Assembly: GCA_964518955.1 (NCBI GenBank)
Contig: CAZFHS010000037.1
Location: 1-64,000 of the forward strand
Direction: 5' to 3'
DNA from: JBDGYW01 sp964518955
GTDB lineage: Bacteria > Gemmatimonadota > Gemmatimonadetes > Gemmatimonadales > GWC2-71-9
DNA: 64,000 nt
Shown here: one piece after another, positions 45,335-53,497 of the stretch
Numbering within the stretch: position 1 is the first letter of the stretch
Layout: each line of letters opens with the position of its first letter
Program-made: the position numbers and the translations under genes
The notes under the pieces: model-generated
Seen by the model: the letters and a program-made list of their open reading frames with translations, nothing else
Database searches by the model: none
What the model was told of the DNA's origin: nothing

Positions 45335-47112
45335 ACGACACTCGACTCCTGAAGGGGATTGGCGTTTCACCGGGTGTTGCCATCGGTCCTGTCTACGTGA
45401 TGAGGACCGAGATGCCCGAGATAACCCACCGCGTCATATCCAGCGACGAGGTGGAAGCGGAGCTGTTCAGGTTGCGCAAAGCCATCTCCGATGTGCGTCG
45501 AGAACTCGAGATGCTGAGAGAGCACACCCTCATTCATGCCGGCAAAGAAGAGGCAAAGATCTTTGGCGCTCAGATCATGATGCTCGAAGATCCCTACTTC
45601 CTCGGTGAAGTAGAGAGCCTCATCACCGAAAACCAACTGACCGCAGAACGCGCGTTCGAGTTCAAGGTGCTCGAGATGCGCGATCAGTGGGCGCAATCCC
45701 CAAGCTCGACTCTCAGGCAGAAAACGGCAGATCTGACGGGCATCCAGGTCCGTGTACTTCAGTCGCTCGTTGGTGGGTCGTTAGAAGACGTGTTGCACGA
45801 CGCAGATGACCGTCCCGCAATCGTGCTGATGCGTGAGTTGACACCGGGGCTCACGATTCAATTCGAGCAGTCCAACGTGTCGGGGTTGGGAAGCGAGTAC
45901 GGGACCCGCGCCGCCCATGCCGCGATTATAGCACGCAGCCTCGAGATGCCGTGCGTGATGGGGCTGTCTGGGGGCATCGACCACCTGAAGCGCGGCACTA
46001 CCGTCATCCTCGACGGTACCCACGGCACGATCCTCGTCGATCCGACAGACGAGGAGATCGCCGAAGCTCAAGTAAGAGATGGCAAGCGCCACGCACTCGA
46101 AGGCACACTCAAAGATGCAGTTGCGCAACCCAGCGTCACCTCCGATGGAGTAGCGGTTACGCTCCGTGGCAACGTGGATTTGCCCGAAGAAATCGAGGTC
46201 GTTGCTGAGAACGGCGCGGAGGGTGTCGGTTTGCTTCGCACCGAGTTTCTGCTCATCGGTAGAAACGAAATGCCTGGCGAAGACGAACAGACCGAGTTCT
46301 TCACGAGAGTCGCCAAGTGGTTCCCCAACGCACCTGTGATAATCCGCAGCTACGATGTGGGCGGCGACAAGTTCCCCGCAGCGTTTCGTGCGCAGCGGGA
46401 GGCAAATCCGTTTCTGGGCTGGCGCGCGATCAGAGTCTGCCTCGACGAGCCCGAGATGTTCCGCGCGCAGATACGGGCAGTGCTGCGGGCCCGTGCGCTT
46501 GCCGACGTACGGCTCATGTTACCGCTCGTGAGTCAACTGGAGGAAATCGAACGGTCCCGTGATCTAATTTCCGAAGAATCAGATCGGCTCGAGCGTGATG
46601 GCATAGAATACGGTGCCGATCTTCCGCTCGGCGTAATGGTGGAAACGCCGGCAGCTGCCATGCTGGTCGATCAGTTCGCCGAGAAGAGCGCGTTCATAAG
46701 CGTCGGAACGAACGACCTCACCCAATACACTCTCGCCATCGACAGAGGCAATGCGCGCATGGCTGACCGCTTCACGGCGCTGCACCCGGCTGTAGTGCGT
46801 CTGTTGGGCCGAATCGTGGAGAGCAGCAAACGCGAGCGGCTCGAGGTGAGTGTATGTGGCGAAATGGCGGCCGAGCCGCTGTCATTGCTCCTGCTCATTG
46901 GCCTTGGCTACAAGGTCTTCAGCACTTCTCCCGTATCGTTGCCGCTGGTACGGTGGTTGGTGCGCCAGTTTGACGTTCCCACTGCCGAGAGTGCGGCGGT
47001 TATCGCTCTCGAGGCTCCCACCGCGAGAGACGTGTACGAGGTCCTAGAGTGGCGTCTCAGGGACATGATCGACCCGAGTTTATTGGACCTGGGTCCATTG
47101 CCGGGCGGATAA
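45331..47112 (+). CDS. ptsI: Phosphoenolpyruvate-protein phosphotransferase EI
   Basis: First PTS enzyme, taking phosphate from PEP. The HPr-binding helical domain is N-terminal, the catalytic histidine is H196 in GTRAAHAAIIARSLEMPC, and the PEP-binding barrel holds EGVGLLRTEFL, SYDVGGDKFP, the TNDLTQYTLAIDRG segment and VCGEMA. The usual TSH before the catalytic position reads AAH here, while the histidine itself is kept. 593 aa. It closes the PTS operon. Confidence 0.96.
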   Translation: MNDTRLLKGIGVSPGVAIGPVYVMRTEMPEITHRVISSDEVEAELFRLRKAISDVRRELEMLREHTLIHAGKEEAKIFGAQIMMLEDPYFLGEVESLITENQLTAERAFEFKVLEMRDQWAQSPSSTLRQKTADLTGIQVRVLQSLVGGSLEDVLHDADDRPAIVLMRELTPGLTIQFEQSNVSGLGSEYGTRAAHAAIIARSLEMPCVMGLSGGIDHLKRGTTVILDGTHGTILVDPTDEEIAEAQVRDGKRHALEGTLKDAVAQPSVTSDGVAVTLRGNVDLPEEIEVVAENGAEGVGLLRTEFLLIGRNEMPGEDEQTEFFTRVAKWFPNAPVIIRSYDVGGDKFPAAFRAQREANPFLGWRAIRVCLDEPEMFRAQIRAVLRARALADVRLMLPLVSQLEEIERSRDLISEESDRLERDGIEYGADLPLGVMVETPAAAMLVDQFAEKSAFISVGTNDLTQYTLAIDRGNARMADRFTALHPAVVRLLGRIVESSKRERLEVSVCGEMAAEPLSLLLLIGLGYKVFSTSPVSLPLVRWLVRQFDVPTAESAAVIALEAPTARDVYEVLEWRLRDMIDPSLLDLGPLPGG

Positions 47113-47154
47113 GGCCCAACTAGGTTCCATCCTTCATCTTAAAAACAGGCTCCA

Positions 47155-48333
47155 ATGAATTCACAACAGCACATCTTCTCGTCTGAATCCGTGACGGAAG
47201 GCCATCCGGACAAGATGGCCGACCAGATTTCCGATGGTATTCTGGACGTGATCATCGCCGAAGACCCGACAGCGCGTGTTGCGTGCGAGGCTCTTCTCAC
47301 GACTGGAATGGTTGTTCTGGCCGGCGAGATCACGACCACGACACACTTCAACGTTCCGCAAATCGTGCGCGGGATCGTGAAAGATATCGGATACACGGAT
47401 GCGAGCTTCGGGTTTGATTGTGAGACCAGTGCAGTACTGGCTGCAATTGGCGGACAGTCGTTGGATATTGCGCAAGGCGTCGACACTGGTGGAGCGGGCG
47501 ACCAGGGCATGATGTTCGGTTACGCTACCGACGAAACACCAGATCTCATGCCGATGCCGATCACCATTGCGCACCGGCTGACTGAGGGATTGTCTGCTGC
47601 GAGAAAATCCGGTGAACTCTCATGGCTCAGGCCCGACGGCAAGAGCCAGGTAGCCGTAGAGTATGAGGATCAGAAGCCCAGGGCGGTGAAGGCGGTTGTG
47701 CTTTCGACTCAGCACTCCGAAGAGGTCGAGACCGAGCATATCCGCAGTGAGGTTGAGACAAAGGTGATAAAACCCGTCCTCGACGAGTCTGGTCTCGACT
47801 ACTCGGGTGTGGTGCTGCACATCAATCCGACCGGGCGGTTTGTCGTCGGCGGCCCGCAGGGTGATGCGGGGCTCACCGGTCGGAAGATCATCGTCGACAC
47901 CTACGGTGGTGCCGGGCGTCATGGCGGTGGCTGCTTCAGCGGGAAAGATCCCACCAAGGTCGATCGATCGGCGGCGTACGCCGCGCGCTGGGTGGCTAAG
48001 AACATCGTTGCCGCCGAACTCGCAAAACGGTGCGAAGTGCAGGTAGCCTACGCAATCGGGGTCGCCGAGCCCGTGTCTGTAATGGTGGATACATTCGGGA
48101 CAGGCAAGACCTCAGACGAGTCGCTGGTGCAGGCTATTCGAAAAGTGTTCGACCTCACGCCCGGCGGGATCATCAACGACCTCGATCTGCGCAAGCCTAT
48201 CTATAGACCGACGGCTGCATACGGACACTTCGGCCGGAAGTCGGTGGACGCAGAGGCGCACGGACAACCAGTGAGACTATTCTCTTGGGAAAACCCCACC
48301 AAGATCTCGGATTTGCAGAACGAGGTTGGGTGA
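47155..48333 (+). CDS. metK: S-adenosylmethionine synthetase MetK
   Basis: Makes SAM from methionine and ATP. Diagnostic motifs: FSSESVTEGHPDKMADQISD near the N-terminus, GAGDQGMMFGYA mid-protein and GGCFSGKDPTKVDRSAAYAAR in the second half. 392 aa is standard. It follows ptsI by only 42 bp, with no room for a SAM riboswitch, and precedes ahcY, forming a SAM-cycle pair. Confidence 0.98.
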   Translation: MNSQQHIFSSESVTEGHPDKMADQISDGILDVIIAEDPTARVACEALLTTGMVVLAGEITTTTHFNVPQIVRGIVKDIGYTDASFGFDCETSAVLAAIGGQSLDIAQGVDTGGAGDQGMMFGYATDETPDLMPMPITIAHRLTEGLSAARKSGELSWLRPDGKSQVAVEYEDQKPRAVKAVVLSTQHSEEVETEHIRSEVETKVIKPVLDESGLDYSGVVLHINPTGRFVVGGPQGDAGLTGRKIIVDTYGGAGRHGGGCFSGKDPTKVDRSAAYAARWVAKNIVAAELAKRCEVQVAYAIGVAEPVSVMVDTFGTGKTSDESLVQAIRKVFDLTPGGIINDLDLRKPIYRPTAAYGHFGRKSVDAEAHGQPVRLFSWENPTKISDLQNEVG

Positions 48334-48354
48334 GCGTTTACCCTTTGATACGAT
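48326..48354 (+). promoter_or_regulatory. Candidate promoter of ahcY
   Basis: -35 TTGGGT (48326-48331), 17-bp spacer, -10 TACGAT (48349-48354), at the end of metK. The -10 is the same as at asnS. A transcript would have a ~14-nt leader containing AAGGTGG, a ribosome site before the ATG at 48375. Confidence 0.45.
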
Positions 48355-48374
48355 GAGCAAGGTGGACTCCAGCA

Positions 48375-49853
48375 ATGACCACAACAGCAGCTGAAACGAA
48401 ACAAAACGTCAAAAAGACTCTCGAGTACAAAGTAAAAGACCTCGAACTCGCCGAGTGGGGCCGCAAGGAAATCGATCTGGCGCAGCACGAAATGCCTGGT
48501 CTGATGGCACTTCGGGAACGTTACGCCCAGACCAAGCCCCTCCAAGGTTCGAAGATCATGGGCAGCCTGCACATGACGGTGCAGACCGCCGTACTCATCG
48601 AGACGCTAACGGAGTTGGGTGCAGATGTCCGCTGGGTGAGCTGTAACATTTTTTCCACTCAGGACCATGCAGCGGCCGCGGTCGTAGTCGGACCCAATGG
48701 AACCATCGCTGAGCCTAACGGCACACCGGTGTTCGCGTGGAAGGGTGAGACGCTCGAGGAGTATTGGCGTTGCACCGATCGCGCCCTGATGTGGCCTGAC
48801 GGCTCCGGGCCCGATTTGATCGTAGACGACGGTGGCGACGCCACCCTCATGGTGCACAAGGGTGCGGAGTTCGAGCGCGCAGGTGCCGTGCCCGAGTTCG
48901 ATACCGACAAGGAGCCAGAAGAGTGGGGAGTCATACTCGAGCGGCTGCGTGGCGAACTCGAGAAGTCGCCTACGAGGTGGAGCAAGGTTGCGTCGAGTAT
49001 CCGTGGCGTAAGTGAAGAGACGACCACCGGAGTGCATCGCCTTTATCAGATGGAGAATGACGGCTCTCTGCTGTTTCCGGCGATCAACGTCAACGACTCT
49101 GTCACCAAGAGCAAGTTCGACAATATCTACGGTTGCAGGCATTCGGTTATCGACGGGCTGAACCGCGCTTCCGACGTGATGATTGGCGGCAAGGTAGCGG
49201 TCGTATGCGGGTACGGTGAGGTTGGTAAGGGTTGCGCGCAGGCGCTTCGCGGTCAGGGATGCCGCGTCATCGTAACTGAGATCGATCCGATCGTGGCTCT
49301 CCAAGCAGCGATGGAGGGTTTTCAAGTCAGCACACTGGAAGACGTCGTAGGAACCGCGGACTTTTTCGTAACGGCCACGGGGAACTTCAACGTACTCACC
49401 GCCGAACACATGTCACGCATGAAAGACAAAGCGGTAGTGGGCAACATCGGTCACTTCGACAACGAGATCGACATGGCCGGGATGGCGAAGATTCCCGGCA
49501 TCGAGAAGCGCAACGTCAAGCCACAGTACGACGAGTGGGTTTTCCCCGACGGACACAGCGTTCTGGTGCTTGCCGAAGGGCGACTGCTGAACCTCGGCTG
49601 CGCCACCGGACATCCGAGTTTTGTGATGTCTGCGTCGTTCACAAATCAGGTGCTGGCGCAAATCGAGCTCTGGCAGAACACGGAAAAGTATGAGAAAAAG
49701 GTCTACATGCTGCCCAAAGTCCTCGATGAGGAGGTGGCCAGGCTGCACCTCGGACAGCTGGGCGTGATTCTGACTGTGCTCACACAGGAACAGGCAGATT
49801 ACATCGGAGTGCCAGTCGAGGGGCCTTACAAGCCGGACCACTATAGGTACTAG
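48375..49853 (+). CDS. ahcY: Adenosylhomocysteinase AhcY
   Basis: NAD-dependent hydrolysis of S-adenosylhomocysteine to adenosine and homocysteine. Motifs: LHMTVQTAVLIETL, SCNIFSTQDHAAA, the Rossmann GYGEVGKGCAQALRGQG, GNIGHFDNEIDM and the C-terminal GPYKPDHYRY. At 492 aa it has the extra ~40-residue segment (around residues 150-190) seen in many bacterial forms. It acts downstream of metK-dependent methylation. Confidence 0.98.
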   Translation: MTTTAAETKQNVKKTLEYKVKDLELAEWGRKEIDLAQHEMPGLMALRERYAQTKPLQGSKIMGSLHMTVQTAVLIETLTELGADVRWVSCNIFSTQDHAAAAVVVGPNGTIAEPNGTPVFAWKGETLEEYWRCTDRALMWPDGSGPDLIVDDGGDATLMVHKGAEFERAGAVPEFDTDKEPEEWGVILERLRGELEKSPTRWSKVASSIRGVSEETTTGVHRLYQMENDGSLLFPAINVNDSVTKSKFDNIYGCRHSVIDGLNRASDVMIGGKVAVVCGYGEVGKGCAQALRGQGCRVIVTEIDPIVALQAAMEGFQVSTLEDVVGTADFFVTATGNFNVLTAEHMSRMKDKAVVGNIGHFDNEIDMAGMAKIPGIEKRNVKPQYDEWVFPDGHSVLVLAEGRLLNLGCATGHPSFVMSASFTNQVLAQIELWQNTEKYEKKVYMLPKVLDEEVARLHLGQLGVILTVLTQEQADYIGVPVEGPYKPDHYRY

Positions 49854-49867
49854 CGGGTAATGACCGC

Positions 49868-50380
49868 ATGAGCGATAACGAAATGCTTGAAGTCAAAGTC
49901 GTACACCTAGGGCTGGATCGGTCCAGCAACACTCCCGTGGTCATCCTGCAAGAGAAAGAGGGCGAGCGTGTGCTGCCCATCTGGATCGGACCTTCTGAAG
50001 CCAGTGCCATAGCGATGGAACTCGCGGGTGTGAAATTTTCCCGACCGCTCACTCACGATCTCGTCAAACAGGTCATCAAGGGACTGGGCGGCAAGTTGAG
50101 CCGCATATCGATTACGAAGGTCCAGGAGAACACATACTTCGCGGAGATGGAAGTCCAACAAGGCGACAACGTCGTGCGAATTGATGCGCGTCCTTCCGAC
50201 AGCATAGCGGTGGCTCTCAGGTTCGGTGCGCCGATATTTACGCAGGAAGATCTGCTCGGTGTGAGTTCGATCGACCTCGTGGAACCGGGCCCGGGTGAAC
50301 CGGAGGGGCTAGACGCTGATTCACTGAAGTCGTACTTGGAGAAACTCGATCCTGAAGATTTCGGCAAGTTCGTTCCTTAG
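49868..50380 (+). CDS. Bifunctional nuclease (BFN/DUF151) family protein
   Basis: A 170-aa protein matching the BFN domain: KVVHLGLDRSSNTPVVILQEKEG, PIWIGPSEASAIAMEL and RPLTHDLVKQVIKGLG, then VRIDARPSDSIAVALRFGAPIF. Plant members have RNase and DNase activity; bacterial ones are mostly uncharacterised. It starts at ATG 49868, 14 bases after ahcY, and its 3' end overlaps the signal-peptide-coding region in front of the next gene. Confidence 0.88.
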   Translation: MSDNEMLEVKVVHLGLDRSSNTPVVILQEKEGERVLPIWIGPSEASAIAMELAGVKFSRPLTHDLVKQVIKGLGGKLSRISITKVQENTYFAEMEVQQGDNVVRIDARPSDSIAVALRFGAPIFTQEDLLGVSSIDLVEPGPGEPEGLDADSLKSYLEKLDPEDFGKFVP

Positions 50381-50423
50381 GCTGATTCTATCGGTCTCCC
50401 TAGCCCTGGGCTTCCCCGTTTCG

Positions 50424-51335
50424 GTGGATGCCCAGGGTTCTCGTTTGAGCGGGCATGTGTATCACGTGACTGGCGACGACTCAGTGGGCCTGTCCGGTCG
50501 CCGAGTAATGCTCCATGAAGTGCGAGGGCCGGAAGGTGCCACTCTCGATTCGACCCGCACCGACCGATCCGGTAGCTACCTGTTCTCCATTCCCGCTCCC
50601 GATACGAGCGCTCGTTATGCGGTGAGTGTCGAATACGACGACATTGGATACTTCTCGAGCGCGGTGCCGCTGATGCCCGGAGGTGCGGAGACAGTTCCAA
50701 CGATAGTCGTCTACGACACCTCCTTTTCGGACCCCGCCATCGTGCTGCACGAGCGGCACATAATCGTTCGCAACAAAGACGTTGATGGCACTCGGCAGAT
50801 CATCGAATTGCTCACCCTGAGCAACGGCGGGCGCCTCACGCGCATTGCGGCCGACACCTCGAACCCGGTTTGGCAGGGTGTCCTTCCAGCGGGTGCAACC
50901 CAGCTCGCGATTGGTGAGAGTGAAGTCGGAGCCGGAGCGGTGTACGGTCGGGCAGGCCAGCTCGCGATAGCCGCTCCGATCCCACCTGGTGAGAAACAGC
51001 TGTTGTTCAGCTACGTCGTTCCCCCAACCAACGACCGGTTGCAGTTTCCGATTGATCAGCCCATCGTTCGATTCACTATTTCTCTCGAAGACACGACCGC
51101 GGCAGCCAGCGGTGGCGCCGTGGTGCTCTATGGAGTCGAGCAGGTTGGCGGCACCGTTTTCAAGAGATACGACGCCGGTAACCTCGCCGCGACAACGACG
51201 ATATCGGTGCAATTCCAAACGGCACTCATCACGGTCGACCTTCTGAAGATCGTGCTCGTTGCCGCATTTGTATTTGTACTCGCCGGTACTCTCACATGGT
51301 ATCTGAAAAAACAGCAGCCAAAAACGGCACCCTAG
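50424..51335 (+). CDS. Secreted/membrane protein with carboxypeptidase-regulatory-like domain; start unclear
   Basis: The protein has a beta-sandwich N-terminal region (LSGHVYHVTGDDSVGLSGRRV, TDRSGSYLFSIPAPDTSARY) like the CarboxypepD_reg fold. A middle domain and one membrane helix near the C-terminus follow (LLKIVLVAAFVFVLAGTLTWYL), then a basic tail. GTG 50424 is the only standard start. However, the frame is open upstream to 50328 and codes a good signal peptide (FLRLILSVSLALGFPVSVDAQ) with no ATG, GTG or TTG. A non-standard start (ATT 50358, CTG 50352 or 50382) is therefore possible. Function not recognised. Confidence 0.65.
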   Translation: MDAQGSRLSGHVYHVTGDDSVGLSGRRVMLHEVRGPEGATLDSTRTDRSGSYLFSIPAPDTSARYAVSVEYDDIGYFSSAVPLMPGGAETVPTIVVYDTSFSDPAIVLHERHIIVRNKDVDGTRQIIELLTLSNGGRLTRIAADTSNPVWQGVLPAGATQLAIGESEVGAGAVYGRAGQLAIAAPIPPGEKQLLFSYVVPPTNDRLQFPIDQPIVRFTISLEDTTAAASGGAVVLYGVEQVGGTVFKRYDAGNLAATTTISVQFQTALITVDLLKIVLVAAFVFVLAGTLTWYLKKQQPKTAP

Positions 51336-51394
51336 CGCGCACGCGAACGCCGACATAGGTTCTGTTTAGCTGTCGATGGCATTGTGCTTTGGAC

Positions 51395-51538
51395 AGCTAG
51401 CGAGTGCGGTGCACGGAAGCCGGTGAGAATCCGGCGCGGCCCCGCCACTGTGAAGGGCAAGCAGGTCGGCTCAATCGCCACTGGGAAACTGGGAAGGCGA
51501 GCCGACGCCCTAAGCCAGGAGACGTACCCGCTCGCACC
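51395..51538 (+). ncRNA. Cobalamin (AdoCbl) riboswitch aptamer
   Basis: The core GGAAGCCGGTGAGAATCCGG followed by CGGCCCCGCCACTG (from 51415) is the classic B12 aptamer. The 3' B12 box AAGCCAGGAGAC is at 51512-51523. P1 can close with GCGAG near 51400 and CTCGC at 51531-51535. It precedes a B12 transport operon. Just before it, AGCTGTC (51368-51374) and GACAGCT (51392-51398) form a perfect inverted repeat. Confidence 0.95.
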
Positions 51539-51646
51539 ACTAGTCAGTCCCTCGCGGGAGGGATGGTGGAGCGTGTGGTAACCGACTAGCCGCTCACCGC
51601 CTTCCTCCGGGGAAGGGCCTTTCGCAGAAAGGGTGAGCGGATTTTT
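51539..51646 (+). terminator. Riboswitch expression platform ending in an intrinsic terminator that covers the btuF start
   Basis: CCGCTCACC (51590-51598) pairs with GGTGAGCGG (51632-51640), followed by A and TTTTT (51642-51646). Between the arms lie two smaller hairpins, CCTTCC/GGAAGG (51600-51616) and CTTTC/GAAAG (51619-51631), giving a three-way junction. The btuF GTG (51633) lies in the 3' arm. Upstream, CTAGTC (51540-51545) can pair with GACTAG (51584-51589), and CCCTC/GAGGG forms another hairpin inside. Confidence 0.75.
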
Positions 51647-52526
51647 GTTGCCCAGACTCTTAGCTGTTGCGCTGTTGACTGCCGCGCTTTCGGCCTGCGG
51701 CTCTGACGTTGGAGAAACAACCACCGCACAGGTTGTCGACGATGACGGGCGTCCGGTCGATCTATCCAGGTCTGTCACACGCATCGTATCGCTCGCTCCA
51801 TCCGTGACGGAGATTCTTTTCACTCTGGGAGTGGGTGACAGAGTCGTAGGGCGCACGCGGTGGTGTGATGCTCCCCCAGCAGCGCTAGAGGTGACGAGCG
51901 TGGGGGACGGGCTGGAACCGAACGTCGAAGTGATACTCGCCCAGAATCCCGACCTCGTCGTCTTCTACTCGGCGGCTTCCAACGAGCCGGCGATCGAACA
52001 ACTCGAGAGCCTCGGCATCAATACGGTCAGTGTTCGCACCGACAGGCTTGCCGATCTCGTGCGCGCCACCAGGCTGTTGGGGCAGGTGACCGGCACAACC
52101 AAATTGGCAGATTCGTTGGTGACGGCATTCGAGCAGTCCGTCGCCGAGTTGGAGGCGTCGAAGCCGACAAACTTTGTTCCAAACGTGTTGATCCTCACAT
52201 GGGACAACCCGCCCATCATCATTGCGGCCGCGAGTTTCCTCAATGAAATCGTCGAGCTGGCCGGCGCGCGCAACGTTTTCGACGATGTGGACAGGCCGTC
52301 GCTCAGGGTGAGCATCGAGGCGATTGTCGAGCGCGACCCTGAGCTCGTGCTGGTTACGTCCGACTCATCTCTCACGAATAGGGTAGACCGGGCGGAATGG
52401 CGTGCGGTACCAGCCATTCGAGACCATCGGTTCTTCCTGGTGATGGGTAACGAATACAGCAGGCCGTCGTTCAGGGCGCTCAGCGCAATAAGAAGATTGC
52501 GCCGAGCGCTCGAGGAGTGGCGCTAG
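51633..52526 (+). CDS. btuF: Cobalamin ABC transporter substrate-binding lipoprotein BtuF
   Basis: Periplasmic B12-binding protein. The signal peptide ends in lipobox LSAC, so it is lipid-anchored. The mature part has the helical-backbone type III SBP fold: RIVSLAPSVTEILFTLGVGDRVVGRT, then PDLVV and TNRVDRAEWRAVPAIRD. GTG 51633 gives the full signal peptide; it lies in the terminator arm. 297 aa. Its partners btuC and btuD follow. Confidence 0.92.
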   Translation: MSGFLLPRLLAVALLTAALSACGSDVGETTTAQVVDDDGRPVDLSRSVTRIVSLAPSVTEILFTLGVGDRVVGRTRWCDAPPAALEVTSVGDGLEPNVEVILAQNPDLVVFYSAASNEPAIEQLESLGINTVSVRTDRLADLVRATRLLGQVTGTTKLADSLVTAFEQSVAELEASKPTNFVPNVLILTWDNPPIIIAAASFLNEIVELAGARNVFDDVDRPSLRVSIEAIVERDPELVLVTSDSSLTNRVDRAEWRAVPAIRDHRFFLVMGNEYSRPSFRALSAIRRLRRALEEWR

Positions 52527-53497
52527 TGGTTCGTTGGGGCGCTCTCGTCACGATCTCGCTCGTTACGATCGCGATCGGCCTTGTAACCGGTCCGGCCGAC
52601 GTTTCGATGTCCGCCGTATGGGGTGCGTTGATCGGCAGCGGAGACGCGACCGCTGCCGTCATCGTACGTGAGCTGAGATTGCCACGTGCATTGCTCGCAT
52701 TCCTGGTCGGAGGCAGTCTCGCGTTGACTGGCGCTGCCCTCCAGGCTTTGGTCAGAAACCCGCTGGCCGATCCCTACCTGCTCGGTCTTTCGGGTGGGGC
52801 AGGACTGGGAGCTGTAGCCGCGATAATGCTCGAATTCGGAAGCGCGTGGTCGGTGCCGATCGCCGCGCTCGCAGGGGCCCTGCTCGCGATAATCCTGGTC
52901 TATCGTCTAGCCATTGTGAGTGGAGCCGTACTCGATACACGCATTCTGCTTTTGGCAGGCGTCGTGGTCGGGGCATTTGCATCATCGCTCATGGGCGCGA
53001 TTATCGCGCTGTCACCGGCACAGCAGGTACGGAACGCCTTCCTCTGGATCCTGGGTGGTTTCGACGGAGCGTCGTGGCAGGCGCTAGCCATTTTTTCGGC
53101 ATACGCTGTGGTGCCGATTGCCGTCATCTATCGGTACAACCGGCCCCTCGACCTGATGGCGTTGGGAGAAGAACCGGCGCAGTTTCTCGGTGCCGACATT
53201 GAGAGGCTGAAACGCATTCTCTACATCTCTGCCTCTCTGCTCACAGCCGCAGCTGTCTCAGTCTCAGGCGTCATAGGGTTCGTGGGCCTTGTGGTTCCCC
53301 ATGCCATCAGGCTGGTATGGGGCCATCTACACAGGAGCTTGTTGCCCGCAGCGTTCCTTCTGGGCGGCACCCTGCTGGTTCTAGCGGATGCAATCGCGCG
53401 CACGGCATTCGCTCCGCTCACTCTGCCGGTGGGTGTGGTTACCGCCCTAATCGGAGTTCCGGTCTTTGTCGTCTTGGTGAGAAAATGGGCGACGTAA
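52526..53497 (+). CDS. btuC: Cobalamin ABC transporter permease BtuC (FecCD family)
   Basis: Inner-membrane permease with about ten helices. Family motifs include LRLPRALLAFLVGGSLALTGAALQALVRNPLADPYLLG and GFVGLVVPHAIRL. GTG 52526, one base inside btuF, has GAGGAG at a good distance; GTG 52517 is an alternative with no spacing for its ribosome site. It overlaps btuD by 13 bp. The B12 rather than iron-siderophore assignment comes from the riboswitch. Confidence 0.92.
   Translation: MVRWGALVTISLVTIAIGLVTGPADVSMSAVWGALIGSGDATAAVIVRELRLPRALLAFLVGGSLALTGAALQALVRNPLADPYLLGLSGGAGLGAVAAIMLEFGSAWSVPIAALAGALLAIILVYRLAIVSGAVLDTRILLLAGVVVGAFASSLMGAIIALSPAQQVRNAFLWILGGFDGASWQALAIFSAYAVVPIAVIYRYNRPLDLMALGEEPAQFLGADIERLKRILYISASLLTAAAVSVSGVIGFVGLVVPHAIRLVWGHLHRSLLPAAFLLGGTLLVLADAIARTAFAPLTLPVGVVTALIGVPVFVVLVRKWAT

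Noticed and set aside
47113..47154. SAM riboswitch before metK
   Set aside because: Only 42 nt separate ptsI and metK, too short for any known SAM aptamer.
48334..48374. SAH riboswitch before ahcY
   Set aside because: The 41-nt gap has no room and no matching motif; a plain promoter fits better.
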